Positions 43,701 to 52,204 of a stretch of 64,000 nucleotides of DNA are shown here, piece after piece (the first letter of the stretch is position 1; the number at the start of each line of letters is the position of its first letter). The stretch lies in assembly GCF_900215205.1 (NCBI RefSeq), contig NZ_OBDY01000001.1:678786-742785 (forward strand). Direction: 5' to 3'. Made by a program: the position numbers and the translations under genes. The notes below the pieces were generated by a model, which had not been told where the DNA came from, made no database searches, and saw only the letters and a list, made by a program, of their open reading frames with translations. The stretch comes from Paractinoplanes atraurantiacus (GTDB lineage: Bacteria > Actinomycetota > Actinomycetes > Mycobacteriales > Micromonosporaceae).

Positions 43701-43760
43701 GGCGGCGCTCACGCTGACGGGGCGGCGCTCACGCTGACGGGGCGGCGCTCACGCTGACGG
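43701..43760. repeat. Three perfect 20-bp tandem copies
   Basis: Units 43701-43720, 43721-43740 and 43741-43760, each GGCGGCGCTCACGCTGACGG on the plus strand, identical. The TetR stop codon (43749-43751) lies in the third copy, so the array forms the end of tetR and its 3' region. The period is not a multiple of three. Confidence 0.95.
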
Positions 43761-44342
43761 GGCTACCTGGAGCAGGGACGTTATCGTGCGGGACAGGGCG
43801 GCTCTTGCCGCCGGGACGGACAGGTTCATCGTCTCGCGCCAGGTGGACCAGGTCGGCCACATGCTGATCGCCGTGAGGGCGTTCAGCAGCTCGTCGTTGC
43901 CGTCGACCTCGACCGCGAACAGCGTGCCCAGCTCGGCGCGGACGCGCTCCACGTGCAGCCTGCGGTAGCGCTGCAACGTCTCCGAGAACGGCTCCTTCAG
44001 CGCGGCCGCCTTCGCCGTCGGCCCGATCTGCTCGAGCAGGCGGGTGCGCTGCCGGCAGTACGCGTCGATGCGCTCGGCCAGCGGCAGCTCGGGTGAGACG
44101 GGTTTGTGCGCCGCGTCCCGGATCTCCAGGACGCGGCGGCCGCTCGCGGTGAAGAGCGCCTCCATGTCGGCGAAGTGGCTCCACAGGGCGCGCAGCGACA
44201 CCCCGGCCTGCTTGGCGATGCGGTCGGCGGTCGGCCGCAGATCGCCCTCGCGGATGAGCTGAAGATGGGCGTCGACGATCGCATTGCGGGTCCGCTCCGA
44301 ACGGGCCGTCCGCCCGTCGACGCGCTGAGATGCGGGGCTCAC
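43749..44342 (-). CDS. TetR-family regulator of the ACAD11-like operon
   Basis: 197 residues. Helix-turn-helix TADRIAKQAGVSLRALWSHF near residue 40, then a helical domain with EQIGPTAKAAALKEPFSETL. Last gene of the minus-strand series sdr-sdr-kinase-acd-tetR, 37 bases after the acyl-CoA dehydrogenase, so it likely controls its own operon. Its last codons come from the 20-bp repeat. Confidence 0.9.
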   Translation of the reverse strand: MSPASQRVDGRTARSERTRNAIVDAHLQLIREGDLRPTADRIAKQAGVSLRALWSHFADMEALFTASGRRVLEIRDAAHKPVSPELPLAERIDAYCRQRTRLLEQIGPTAKAAALKEPFSETLQRYRRLHVERVRAELGTLFAVEVDGNDELLNALTAISMWPTWSTWRETMNLSVPAARAALSRTITSLLQVAPSA

Positions 44343-44379
44343 ACGCCACTCCGCTCGGCGAGATCGTTTCGTATGTCGG

Positions 44380-45582
44380 TCACGTGGTGCTCCGGTAGCG
44401 GTTCAACTCCCGCCGGGCCAGGGAGCGCTTGTGGACCTCGTCGGGGCCGTCGGCCAGGCGCAGCGTACGCGCGGCCACCCACAGGGCCGCGAGCGGCGTG
44501 TCCTGGCTCGTGCCGGCGGCGCCGTGGGCCTGGATGGCCTTGTCGACGATCCACTCGACGGTCGACGGCACGATGATCTTGATGGCCTGGATCTCGGTGT
44601 GCGCGCCCTTGTTGCCGACGGTGTCCATCAGCCAGGCGGCCTTCAGCACCAGCAGGCGGGCCTGCTCGATGCGCACCCGCGACTCCGCGATCCAGTCCTG
44701 CACCACGCCCTGCTCGGCCAGCGGCTTGCCGAACGGGGTGCGGCTCAGCGCCCGCGTGCACATCAGCTCGAGCGCCCGCTCGGCCATGCCGATCAGGCGC
44801 ATGCAGTGGTGGATGCGGCCGGGACCGAGGCGCGCCTGTGAGATCGCGAAGCCGCCGCCCTCCTCGCCGATCAGGTTGCTCACCGGCACCCGGACGTTGT
44901 CGAAGATCAGCTCGGCGTGCCCGCCGTGATCGCCGTCGGTGTAGCCGAAGACCGTCATGCCCCGCTCGACCGTCAGGCCGGGCGTGTCCCGCGGGACCAG
45001 CACCTGACTCTGCTGCACGTGCCGGGCCGCGTCCGGGTCGGTCTTGCCCATCACGATGAAGATCCGGCAGTTCGGGTTCATGGCGCCGGTGATGTAGAAC
45101 TTGCGCCCGTTGATGACGTACTCGTCGCCGTCACGCTCGATGCGGGTGCCGATGTTCGTGGCGTCCGACGAGGCGACCTGCGGCTCCGTCATCGCGAAGG
45201 CCGACCGGATCGTGCCGTCGAGCAGCGGCGTCAGCCACTGCCTCTTCTGCTCGTCGGTGCCGAACTCGGCCAGCACCTCCATGTTGCCGGTGTCCGGCGC
45301 CGCGCAGTTCAGCGCGGCCGGCGCGATCGCCGGGCTGCGGCCGGTGATCTCGGCCAGCGGAGCGTACTGCAGGTTGGTCAGCCCGGCGCCGTGCTCGCCG
45401 GGGAGGAAGAGGTTCCACAGGCCGGCGCTTTTCGCCGCCGCCTTCAGAGTCTCCAGAATCGGCGGCGGCCCCCAGCCGTCGCCGCTGTGATAGCCCGCCT
45501 CGGCGGGGTAGACGTGCTCGTCCATGAAGGCGAGCAGCCTCTTGCGGTAGTCCTCGGTCTGAGCGTCGAAGCCGAAGTCCAT
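44380..45582 (-). CDS. ACAD10/11-like acyl-CoA dehydrogenase
   Basis: 400 residues. FAMTEPQVASSDATNIGTRI (near 150), NPNCRIFIVMGKTDPDAARH, FGYTDGDHGGHAELIF and GPGRIHHCMRLIGMAERALE are the distinctive strings of the ACAD10/ACAD11 branch, not of beta-oxidation dehydrogenases. Where canonical enzymes have the base Glu in YEGT, this one has Asp378 (LADGPDE). In mammals this branch, fused to a kinase, processes phosphorylated 4-hydroxyacyl-CoA. Here the kinase is the neighbouring gene, with a 1-base overlap. The exact reaction is inferred from the family. Confidence 0.92.
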   Translation of the reverse strand: MDFGFDAQTEDYRKRLLAFMDEHVYPAEAGYHSGDGWGPPPILETLKAAAKSAGLWNLFLPGEHGAGLTNLQYAPLAEITGRSPAIAPAALNCAAPDTGNMEVLAEFGTDEQKRQWLTPLLDGTIRSAFAMTEPQVASSDATNIGTRIERDGDEYVINGRKFYITGAMNPNCRIFIVMGKTDPDAARHVQQSQVLVPRDTPGLTVERGMTVFGYTDGDHGGHAELIFDNVRVPVSNLIGEEGGGFAISQARLGPGRIHHCMRLIGMAERALELMCTRALSRTPFGKPLAEQGVVQDWIAESRVRIEQARLLVLKAAWLMDTVGNKGAHTEIQAIKIIVPSTVEWIVDKAIQAHGAAGTSQDTPLAALWVAARTLRLADGPDEVHKRSLARRELNRYRSTT

Positions 45583-46577
45583 CAGTGTCCCTCCAGCGCC
45601 TCGTGGCCCCGCATGACCAGCGGGCCGACGAGGTTGCCGATCGTCTCGAAGCCCTCACCCACGGTTTGGCCCTGTACGTAGCGGTAGTGCACACCCTCGA
45701 GGATCACCGCGAGCTTGAAAGCGGCGAATCCCACGTACCAGTGGAGATCGCTCACGTCCCGCCCGCTGCGCTCCGCGTAGCGGGCGCCGAGCTCGGCGAT
45801 CGTCGGATGACCGGGCACGCTCAGCGGCGCGGTCGGCCGGCCGTCGCCGCCGGTGTTCAGCGGCAGCCCGGCGTAGGTGATCATCAGCGCGACGTCGCTG
45901 AGCGGGTCGCCGAGCGTCGACATCTCCCAGTCGAGCACGGCGTTGACGCCCAGATCGTCGCCGATCAGCACGTTGTCGAGCCGGAAGTCGCCGTGCACCA
46001 CGGCGCCCGGGCCGCCGGCCGGGATGTCCACCGCGAGCCGGGCGTGCAGCTCGTCGATGCCGGCCACGTCACGGCTGCGCGACGCGTCGAGCTGCTTCTT
46101 CCAGCGGTTCACCTGGCGCGCGTTGAAGCCTTCCGGCTTACCGAAATCACCGAGCCCGATGGCGTACGGATCGAGGCCGTGCAGATCGGCGAGAGTGTCC
46201 ACGAGCGACAGGATCAGGCCGCGCATCGCCTCGGCGCCGAGACCCTGCAGGTCGGCGATGTCGCGGTAGATCCGCCCGTCGACGTGCTCCATCAGATAGA
46301 ACGGCGCCCCGATGACCTCGGTGTCGGAGCAGAACAGCACCGGCCGCGGCGCCGGGAAGCCGGCCTTGGACAGCGCCTCCAGCACGCGATGCTCCCGCGC
46401 CATGTCGTGCGCGGTCGGCAGCACGTGCCCGAGCGGCGGGCGGCGCAGCACCCAGCGGTTCTCGCCGTCGGTCACCGCGTACGTCAGGTTGGAGCGCCCG
46501 CCGGCGAACATCTGCCCGGTGAGCTCCTTCTCCGATCCGAGATGCGCCCGCAGTCGTTCGAGGTCGAGTCCTTTCAC
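45582..46577 (-). CDS. APH-fold kinase, probable 4-hydroxyacyl-CoA kinase
   Basis: 331 residues from GTG 46577 (4-base overlap with the upstream SDR). Choline/aminoglycoside kinase fold: FAGGRSNLTYAV glycine loop near 25, Brenner motif HGDFRLDN (195-202) and metal motif LDWEMS (215-220) followed by LGDPLSD. The pairing with an ACAD11-like dehydrogenase points to the family of LvaA and the kinase half of ACAD10/11, which phosphorylate the 4-hydroxyl of acyl-CoAs. An antibiotic-resistance role is unlikely in this context. Confidence 0.88.
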   Translation of the reverse strand: MKGLDLERLRAHLGSEKELTGQMFAGGRSNLTYAVTDGENRWVLRRPPLGHVLPTAHDMAREHRVLEALSKAGFPAPRPVLFCSDTEVIGAPFYLMEHVDGRIYRDIADLQGLGAEAMRGLILSLVDTLADLHGLDPYAIGLGDFGKPEGFNARQVNRWKKQLDASRSRDVAGIDELHARLAVDIPAGGPGAVVHGDFRLDNVLIGDDLGVNAVLDWEMSTLGDPLSDVALMITYAGLPLNTGGDGRPTAPLSVPGHPTIAELGARYAERSGRDVSDLHWYVGFAAFKLAVILEGVHYRYVQGQTVGEGFETIGNLVGPLVMRGHEALEGH

Positions 46578-47365
46578 CGGCTGCTCCCTTCGAAGGCCCT
46601 CTGCATCTTGTTCATACCGCCCAGCCAGCGATCGGTGTCGCTGGCCCGTAGACGATAGAACTCGGCCACCTCGGGATGGGGAAGGATCAGGAAGCTGTCG
46701 CCTTTCAGGGCCTCGGCGACGATCGTGGCGACCTCGCCGGGCTCCATGGCGCTCTCGGCGAGCAGCGCGGCGCTCGCGCTGCCGCGCTCGTTGCCGCGGG
46801 TCAGCATGTCGGTGCGCACGCCCTGCGGGCACAGTGCCTGCACGGTCACCCCGCGGTGGGCGTACGTGGCGCGCAGCCACTCGGCGTACGCCAGGGCGGC
46901 GTGCTTGGTCACCGCGTACGGCGCGCTGCCCAGCAACGACAGCAGGCCGGCCGCGCTGACCGTGATGACCAAACGGTTGTTGGGGCGGCCCTGTTGCTCG
47001 CCCTGATCGAGCCAGCGCGGCAGCAGGGCCCGGGTGACGTAGACGTGCGACATCACGTTGACGTTGAAGTCGCGCAGCCACACCTCGTCGGGCGTGCTCT
47101 GGTCGCCGGCCGTCAGCACGCCGGCGTTGGCGCAGAACAGGTCGATGCCGCCCAGCTCGGCCCACGCCGTCTCGATCAGGTTGCGGGTGTCGTCCTCGTT
47201 CGCGGCGTCGCCGGCCACGGCCAGGCCGCCGATCTCGCTGGCGACCGCCTGCGCCGCGTCCGGGTCGAGGTCGTTGACGATCACCTCGGCCCCGTCGGCC
47301 GCGAACCGGCGGGCCAGGGCGGCGCCGATGCCGCCACCGGCCCCGGTGACCACGACACGCTTCAC
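46574..47365 (-). CDS. Short-chain dehydrogenase/reductase
   Basis: 263 residues from GTG 47365, with 4-base overlaps to both neighbours. [15 protein letters not shown] near the N terminus, CANAGVL in place of the common NNAG, and catalytic SAAG-Tyr-Lys with PYAVTKHA. The C-terminal ~40 residues (EGSSR end) are longer than in FabG. In the operon it could oxidise or reduce a keto/hydroxyacyl intermediate. Confidence 0.9.
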   Translation of the reverse strand: MKRVVVTGAGGGIGAALARRFAADGAEVIVNDLDPDAAQAVASEIGGLAVAGDAANEDDTRNLIETAWAELGGIDLFCANAGVLTAGDQSTPDEVWLRDFNVNVMSHVYVTRALLPRWLDQGEQQGRPNNRLVITVSAAGLLSLLGSAPYAVTKHAALAYAEWLRATYAHRGVTVQALCPQGVRTDMLTRGNERGSASAALLAESAMEPGEVATIVAEALKGDSFLILPHPEVAEFYRLRASDTDRWLGGMNKMQRAFEGSSR

Positions 47366-48105
47366 TGGACGCTCCCGGTCAGCGTCACGCCACCGTCGAT
47401 GACGACCGTCTGCCCGGTGATCCAGGCCGAGTCGGGCGAGCACAGGAAGGCGACCGCGCCGGCCACGTCCTCCGGCACGCCGAGCCGGGCCAGGGGATAG
47501 GCGGCCGCGACCTTCTCCTCACGGCCGTCGTAGAGCGCGCTCGCGAATCTGGTCTTGACCACGGCCGGGGCGACCGCGTTGACCCGAACCTTGGGCGCGA
47601 GCTCGACGGCCAGCTCCTCGGTCAGGTGGATCAACGCGGCCTTGGTGACCCCGTAGAACGCGATGCCCGGCGACGGGCGGACGCCGGAGACCGACGAGAT
47701 GTTGACGACGGCGCCACCCTCGGACAGGCCGCCCCGCAGGGCCTCCTGCACCCAGCCGAGCGTGCCGATGACGTTCACCTCGAAGATCTTCCGCGCGGCG
47801 TTCAGGTCGATCGTGCCCAGCGGTCCGTACACCGGGTTGATCCCGATGTTGTTGACCAGCGTGGTGACCGGCCCGAACTGCCCGAGCACGGTGTCGATCA
47901 CCGCGGCCCGGTGGTCGGGGTCGTCACCCTTGCCGGCCACCCCGATCGCGACCTCGGGCCCGCCCAGATCCTTGGTGGCTGTGTCGAGCGCTTCCGCATC
48001 CCGGCCCGTGATGCACACCTTGTATCCGTCGGCCACGAAGCGTTGCGCGATGGCGAACCCGATTCCCCTGCTGGCTCCGGTCACGATCGCCACTTGGTCC
48101 GCCAT
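47362..48105 (-). CDS. Short-chain dehydrogenase/reductase, FabG-like
   Basis: 247 residues. [15 protein letters not shown] near 9, [12 protein letters not shown] near 87, catalytic YGVTKAAL near 152 and the C-terminal GQTVVIDGG. First gene of the five-gene unit; a TGCAC/GTGCA palindrome lies 24-38 bases upstream. Likely a 3-oxo- or 4-oxoacyl-CoA reductase/dehydrogenase by context. Confidence 0.92.
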   Translation of the reverse strand: MADQVAIVTGASRGIGFAIAQRFVADGYKVCITGRDAEALDTATKDLGGPEVAIGVAGKGDDPDHRAAVIDTVLGQFGPVTTLVNNIGINPVYGPLGTIDLNAARKIFEVNVIGTLGWVQEALRGGLSEGGAVVNISSVSGVRPSPGIAFYGVTKAALIHLTEELAVELAPKVRVNAVAPAVVKTRFASALYDGREEKVAAAYPLARLGVPEDVAGAVAFLCSPDSAWITGQTVVIDGGVTLTGSVQ

Positions 48106-48128
48106 CGCCGCTCCTCAGTTTCTCTATT

Positions 48129-48143
48129 TGCACTACTCGTGCA
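48129..48143. promoter_or_regulatory. Palindrome upstream of the SDR-kinase-ACAD operon
   Basis: TGCAC 48129-48133 and GTGCA 48139-48143 with a 5-base centre, in the 71-base gap between the substrate-binding protein stop and the first SDR. Possible operator for the TetR encoded at the end of the operon. Confidence 0.5.
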
Positions 48144-48176
48144 GACACTAATTAGCAGTTGCCGTCGCCGCCAACC

Positions 48177-49448
48177 TTAGGCAGCGGGGATGCCGTTCTG
48201 CGGCGGGGTCACCGCGGGCGAGTCATAGACCTCCACCGCTCCGTCGCCGTCGTCGGTGCGGTACGGCTTACCGAAGAACTGCGCCTTGCCGCCGGCGATC
48301 TTCGTGAGCTGCTGGCCGGCGTAGCCGGAGTGGTCCTTGTCCGAGTAGCGCACCGGCACCAGGCCCGGGCCGGTGAAGCCGCCCTTCTGCACGGCGGCGA
48401 TGATGCCCTCGCGGGTCAGGTCCTTGCCGGCCGCTTGCAGCGACTGGACGAACAGGTACGCCACGGACATGCCGTACACGACGTTGTTGTCCATCTCGGC
48501 GCCGGCGTTGTACTCCTTGTTGACCTTGGTGTAGAGCTGGATCCACGGGTTGGCGTCGTCGTTGGCCAGCGGCAGGTAGTTCGCCGCCACGACACCCTCG
48601 AGCAGCGGCGCGGCCGCGCCGAGCGTCTTGGCCAGCGTGGTCGGGTCGGAGCCGACGTTGCTCACCACGTACTGCGGCTTGAAGCCGAGCTTGGCGCCGG
48701 TGCCGATGGTGAGCGCGGTGAAGCCGGGCACGGTGGCCAGCATGACCACCTGGCAGCCGGCCGCCTTGAGCGCGCCGACCTGCGGGCCGACGTTCGGGTT
48801 GGTCGTCACGTAGGACTGCTTGGCCGCGACCGGGCCGACCACCTTCTCGATGCCGGCCAGGCTGTCCCGGCCGAAGTCGTCGTCCTGGCCGAGGAAGCAC
48901 ACCTTCTTGCCGGCGTGGTTCTCCTTGACGTACGTGGCCAGGATCTTGCCCTCGACGGTGTAGTCGGGGTTGAAGCCGAAGGTGCCCGGATATTTGTCGG
49001 GCTGGTTCCAGCTGCGGCTGCCGCTGGCCACGAAGAGGTCGGGCACCCGGTTGGTCTTGAGGAAGTCGAGCACGCCGGTGTGTGTCGGTGTGCCGAGGCC
49101 GTTCAGGATCGCGAAGACCTTGTCCTGCAACACCAGCTGGCGAACGACCTGCTGGGTGTTAGCCGGGTTGTACCCGTCGTCCATGATCTTGTAGGTGATC
49201 TTGCGGCCGTGGATGCCGCCGTTCGCGTTGACGTAGTCGAAGTAGGCCTTCGTGGCCGGCGCGATCTTGGAATACCCGGCGGCGGCCGGGCCGGTGAGCG
49301 GCATGTGCGTGCCCACCACGATCTCGGTGTCGGTCACTCCCGGCGTGTTTCCGCCGCTGCTGCTGCCATTGCTGTCGTCCGCGTTACTGCAACCGGCCGC
49401 GGCCAGCAGCACGGCGGCGAGGACGAGCGCGGTGGTGCGTTTCATCAT
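48177..49448 (-). CDS. ABC transporter substrate-binding lipoprotein (LivK type)
   Basis: 423 residues. Lipoprotein signal with lipobox LLAAAGC (Cys20), then a Ser/Gly/Asn-rich linker and a two-lobe periplasmic-binding domain of the branched-chain amino-acid family (EIVVGTHMPLTGPAAAGYSK; CFLGQDDDFGRDSLAGIEKV). Despite the family name such proteins often bind aromatic or aliphatic acids and amides. Last gene of the five-gene importer, 37 bases after livM, and next to the catabolic genes. Confidence 0.93.
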   Translation of the reverse strand: MMKRTTALVLAAVLLAAAGCSNADDSNGSSSGGNTPGVTDTEIVVGTHMPLTGPAAAGYSKIAPATKAYFDYVNANGGIHGRKITYKIMDDGYNPANTQQVVRQLVLQDKVFAILNGLGTPTHTGVLDFLKTNRVPDLFVASGSRSWNQPDKYPGTFGFNPDYTVEGKILATYVKENHAGKKVCFLGQDDDFGRDSLAGIEKVVGPVAAKQSYVTTNPNVGPQVGALKAAGCQVVMLATVPGFTALTIGTGAKLGFKPQYVVSNVGSDPTTLAKTLGAAAPLLEGVVAANYLPLANDDANPWIQLYTKVNKEYNAGAEMDNNVVYGMSVAYLFVQSLQAAGKDLTREGIIAAVQKGGFTGPGLVPVRYSDKDHSGYAGQQLTKIAGGKAQFFGKPYRTDDGDGAVEVYDSPAVTPPQNGIPAA

Positions 49449-49485
49449 CGGCCTTTCTGCGCGCAGATCTCAGGGATTTCGGGGG

Positions 49486-50526
49486 TTACGAGCCCGCTCG
49501 GTGCGCGGGTTTCCTGCTGAGGCGAGCCCGCCAGGAGCGCGGAAGTCGCAATGACGCGAGGCCGCCCGGGGCGGCCAGCATGACGACGACGAGAACGACG
49601 CCGAAGAAGGTGAGGGCGAGGTTGCCCTCAAGGCGCTGGGAGCCGGAGGCCTCGCCGATCTCGTGAGCGACCGCGGGCAGCGCCACCAGCAGGAAGGCGC
49701 CGATCACGGCTCCGGTGAGCCGGCCCAGTCCACCGATCACGATGGCCATGACCAGGAAGAGCGAGAGCGTCAGCGGGAAGGCACCCGGCGACACGCTCTG
49801 GGCGAGGACGGCGAACAGCGCACCGCCCAGCCCGGCGCAGGCGGCCGAGATCACGAAGGTCCAGACCTGCGTCCGCGCGATGCTGATGCCGGCCAGCTTG
49901 GCCGCGGTCTCGTCGTCGCGCACGGCCCGCATGTCCCGCCCGAACCGGCCCCGCGTGACCAGCGCCAGCACCAGCGTGGTGACCAGGGCGCCGCCCCAGC
50001 ACAGCCAGGCCTGCCACTGCTCGACCGTCATCGACTCGGGCGGCGGGTTGAGGATGACGGACAGACCCTGGTCGCTGTTGAACGTCTCGTCGAACGTGCT
50101 GGCGACGGAGGGAACGACCACGGCCACGGCGAGCGTGAGCCCGGCCAGATAGGGCCCGCGCAGCCGGGCCGCCGCGAGCCCGATGACCAGCCCGGCGACC
50201 GTGGTCACCAGGATCGCCACCACGATGCCGACCGCCAGCAGGTTGAACTTGTTCTGCCAGAGCGCCAGCGTGTACGCCCCGGTCGCCATCAGGGCGCCGT
50301 GCCCCAGCGAGAGCTGCCCGTTCAGTCCGGTGAGGACGGTCAGGCCGGCCGTGACGCAGAGGTAGGCCCCGATCGTGGCCAGCTGATAGGTCCGGAACGG
50401 CGGCAGTGTGTACGTCAGCACGACCACCAGCACCGCGCCGACCGCGACCATGAGGAACGGGTTGAGCCGGCGCCGCATGACCGGAGCGACCATCCGGGAT
50501 GTCACGCGATCTTTCAGCACGGTCAT
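49486..50526 (-). CDS. livM: ABC transporter permease (LivM type)
   Basis: 346 residues from ATG 50526, which overlaps the livH stop by 4 bases. About nine membrane helices; GLNGQLSLGHGALMATGAYT near 95 and the EAA-like loop AVRDDETAAKLAGISIARTQV near 220 are the LivM hallmarks. Forms the membrane pore with LivH. Confidence 0.93.
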   Translation of the reverse strand: MTVLKDRVTSRMVAPVMRRRLNPFLMVAVGAVLVVVLTYTLPPFRTYQLATIGAYLCVTAGLTVLTGLNGQLSLGHGALMATGAYTLALWQNKFNLLAVGIVVAILVTTVAGLVIGLAAARLRGPYLAGLTLAVAVVVPSVASTFDETFNSDQGLSVILNPPPESMTVEQWQAWLCWGGALVTTLVLALVTRGRFGRDMRAVRDDETAAKLAGISIARTQVWTFVISAACAGLGGALFAVLAQSVSPGAFPLTLSLFLVMAIVIGGLGRLTGAVIGAFLLVALPAVAHEIGEASGSQRLEGNLALTFFGVVLVVVMLAAPGGLASLRLPRSWRARLSRKPAHRAGS

Positions 50527-51401
50527 GCCGTCCTCGCTTTCGATCGGGCGAACAGGCCGTCCGGCCGGCCGAGGAGGACGACCACGAGCAGGCCCAGGAC
50601 CGCCATCGGGGCGACCGTGGCGCCGAGGTAGCCGCTGATGTACGACAGGACCAGGCCGACGATCAGGCCGCCGACGACGGCGCCGATCGGGCTGTCGAGC
50701 CCGCCCAGCACGGCCGCGGTGAAGGCCGAGATGAACAGCACGTCCATCGCCGTCGGGTGCAGGCCCAGCTCGGTCGGGATGACCAGCATCCCGGCCAGCG
50801 AGCCGACCGCGGCGGCCAGCGCCCAGCCGAGCGTGAGCATGCCCCCGACCGGCACGCCGAGCAGGCGCGACACGTCCGGCGCGAAGGCCGCCGCCCGCAT
50901 CCGCAGGCCGGTCGGCGTGCGGGTGAACAGCAGCGTGAGCAGGACGACCACGGCGCCCACGGCGGCGAAGACGAAGACGTCGTAGCGCGAGAGCAGCGCG
51001 ACGCCGCCGATGTTGAAGGCGTCCCGGCTGAACGGCGCCTCGGCCGGCCGGAACTCGTTGCCGTAGATCATGCCCAGGACGCCCTGGATGATCAGCACGA
51101 GCCCGAGCGCGACCACCACACCGTTGAGCGGCGACGAGTGGTCGATGAAGCGCATCACCACCCGCTCGACGGCGGCGCCGAGCAGCAGCCCGGCGACGAG
51201 CGCCGCGGCGAAGCCGACCCAGTACGAGCCGGTCGCGTCGGCCACCGAGTAGGCCACGTACGCCGTGGCCACCGCCATCGCGCCCTGCGCGAAGTTGACG
51301 ATCCGGGTGGCCCGCCAAATCAGCACCAAGGCCAGCGCGAACGCCGCGTAGACGGCGCCGCGGCTGAGCCCGTCGAAGGTGAGGAACAGGAAACGGTCCA
51401 T
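50523..51401 (-). CDS. livH: ABC transporter permease (LivH type)
   Basis: 292 residues, about eight membrane helices. GLSRGAVYAAFALALVLIWR and FAQGAMAVATAYVAY near the N terminus, and the cytoplasmic EAA-like loop ALLGGLDSPIGAVVGGL near 230 are typical of LivH. Starts one base after the livF stop. Confidence 0.93.
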   Translation of the reverse strand: MDRFLFLTFDGLSRGAVYAAFALALVLIWRATRIVNFAQGAMAVATAYVAYSVADATGSYWVGFAAALVAGLLLGAAVERVVMRFIDHSSPLNGVVVALGLVLIIQGVLGMIYGNEFRPAEAPFSRDAFNIGGVALLSRYDVFVFAAVGAVVVLLTLLFTRTPTGLRMRAAAFAPDVSRLLGVPVGGMLTLGWALAAAVGSLAGMLVIPTELGLHPTAMDVLFISAFTAAVLGGLDSPIGAVVGGLIVGLVLSYISGYLGATVAPMAVLGLLVVVLLGRPDGLFARSKARTA

Positions 51402-51402
51402 G

Positions 51403-52107
51403 TCAGAACCCCAGGTAGGCGTGCCGGAGATCGGCGTCGTCGGCGAGCGCCGCGGCGTCGTCGCGGGCGGCTATGCGGCCCAGCGACAGCACGACGCCCT
51501 GGTCGGCGATGGAGAGCGCGCTGCGGACGTTCTGCTCGACCAGCAGGACGGCCAGCCCGGTGCGGTCGCGCAGGTCGCGCAGCAGCGCCATGATCTGGCC
51601 GGTGACCCGCGGCGCGAGCCCCAGCGACGGCTCGTCGAGCAGCAGCAGCCGGGGCTGCGCGGCCAGGGCGCGGCCGATCGCCAGCATCTGCCGCTCGCCG
51701 CCGGAGAGCTGATGGCCGAGATGGGAGCGCCGCTCGGCCAGCCGGGGGAACAGCTCGTAGATCGGCGCGAGCGGCGGCTGCGGCTTGCGCCAGAGCCCGC
51801 CGAGCCGCAGGTTTTCGTCGACGGTGAGCTCGGTGACCACGCCACGGCCCTCGGGAACGTGGGCGATGCCGTGCCGCACCAGCCGCTCGACCTTGACCCC
51901 GCGCAGGTCGGCCCCGTCGAAGACGACCCGGCCCGTGGACGGCGGCAGCAGCCCCGACAGCGCCCGCAGCAACGTCGTCTTGCCGGCGCCGTTGGCACCG
52001 AGCACGGCGACAATCTGTCCCTCCTGGACGGTGAGACTGACGTCATGAAGCACGGGCGCGGCCCCATATCCCACGGTGAGGCCGTCGACCTCCAGCAGCG
52101 CGCTCAT
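51403..52107 (-). CDS. livF: ABC transporter ATP-binding protein (LivF type)
   Basis: 234 residues from ATG 52107. Walker A GANGAGKTTLLRAL, signature LSGGERQMLAIGRALA, Walker B LLLLDEPSLGLAP. GIAHVPEGRGVVTELTV is the LivF-specific string. Its ATG is the third copy of a repeated RBS-start unit and overlaps the stop of a 30-codon relay frame. Energises import together with LivG. Confidence 0.95.
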   Translation of the reverse strand: MSALLEVDGLTVGYGAAPVLHDVSLTVQEGQIVAVLGANGAGKTTLLRALSGLLPPSTGRVVFDGADLRGVKVERLVRHGIAHVPEGRGVVTELTVDENLRLGGLWRKPQPPLAPIYELFPRLAERRSHLGHQLSGGERQMLAIGRALAAQPRLLLLDEPSLGLAPRVTGQIMALLRDLRDRTGLAVLLVEQNVRSALSIADQGVVLSLGRIAARDDAAALADDADLRHAYLGF

Positions 52108-52204
52108 GCCCTCGCCTCCGGACAGCCCGCGACCCTCATCAGCGCGCTCATGCGGCCGCCTCCGGGCAGCCCCGCGACCCTCGTCAGCGCGCTCATGCGG
52201 CCGC
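52096..52204 (-). repeat. Translation-start region in three tandem copies (45, 44 and partial)
   Basis: Unit 1 (52204-52160, 45 bases), unit 2 (52159-52116, 44 bases) and partial unit 3 (from 52115 to 52096) each contain ATGAGCGCGCTG preceded by GGGAG or GGAGG with 7-base spacing. Unit 2 lacks one G, which moves the livF ATG out of the frame of the first two. Confidence 0.95.
52104..52196 (-). CDS. 30-codon relay reading frame between livG and livF
   Basis: ATG at 52196 overlaps the livG stop (ATGA), and the frame ends in a TGA that overlaps the livF ATG (ATGA). The peptide MSALTRVAGLPGGGR then MSALMRVAGCPEARA is a repeat product and probably has no function of its own. It would pass terminating ribosomes from livG to livF. 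Whether it is translated is not known. Confidence 0.45.
   Translation of the reverse strand: MSALTRVAGLPGGGRMSALMRVAGCPEARA

Noticed and set aside
43701..43760. Rho-independent terminator after tetR
   Set aside because: The sequence is a tandem direct repeat and forms no strong stem.
45582..46577. Aminoglycoside resistance kinase
   Set aside because: The fold matches, but the gene is embedded by overlaps in an acyl-CoA catabolic operon beside an ACAD11-like enzyme.
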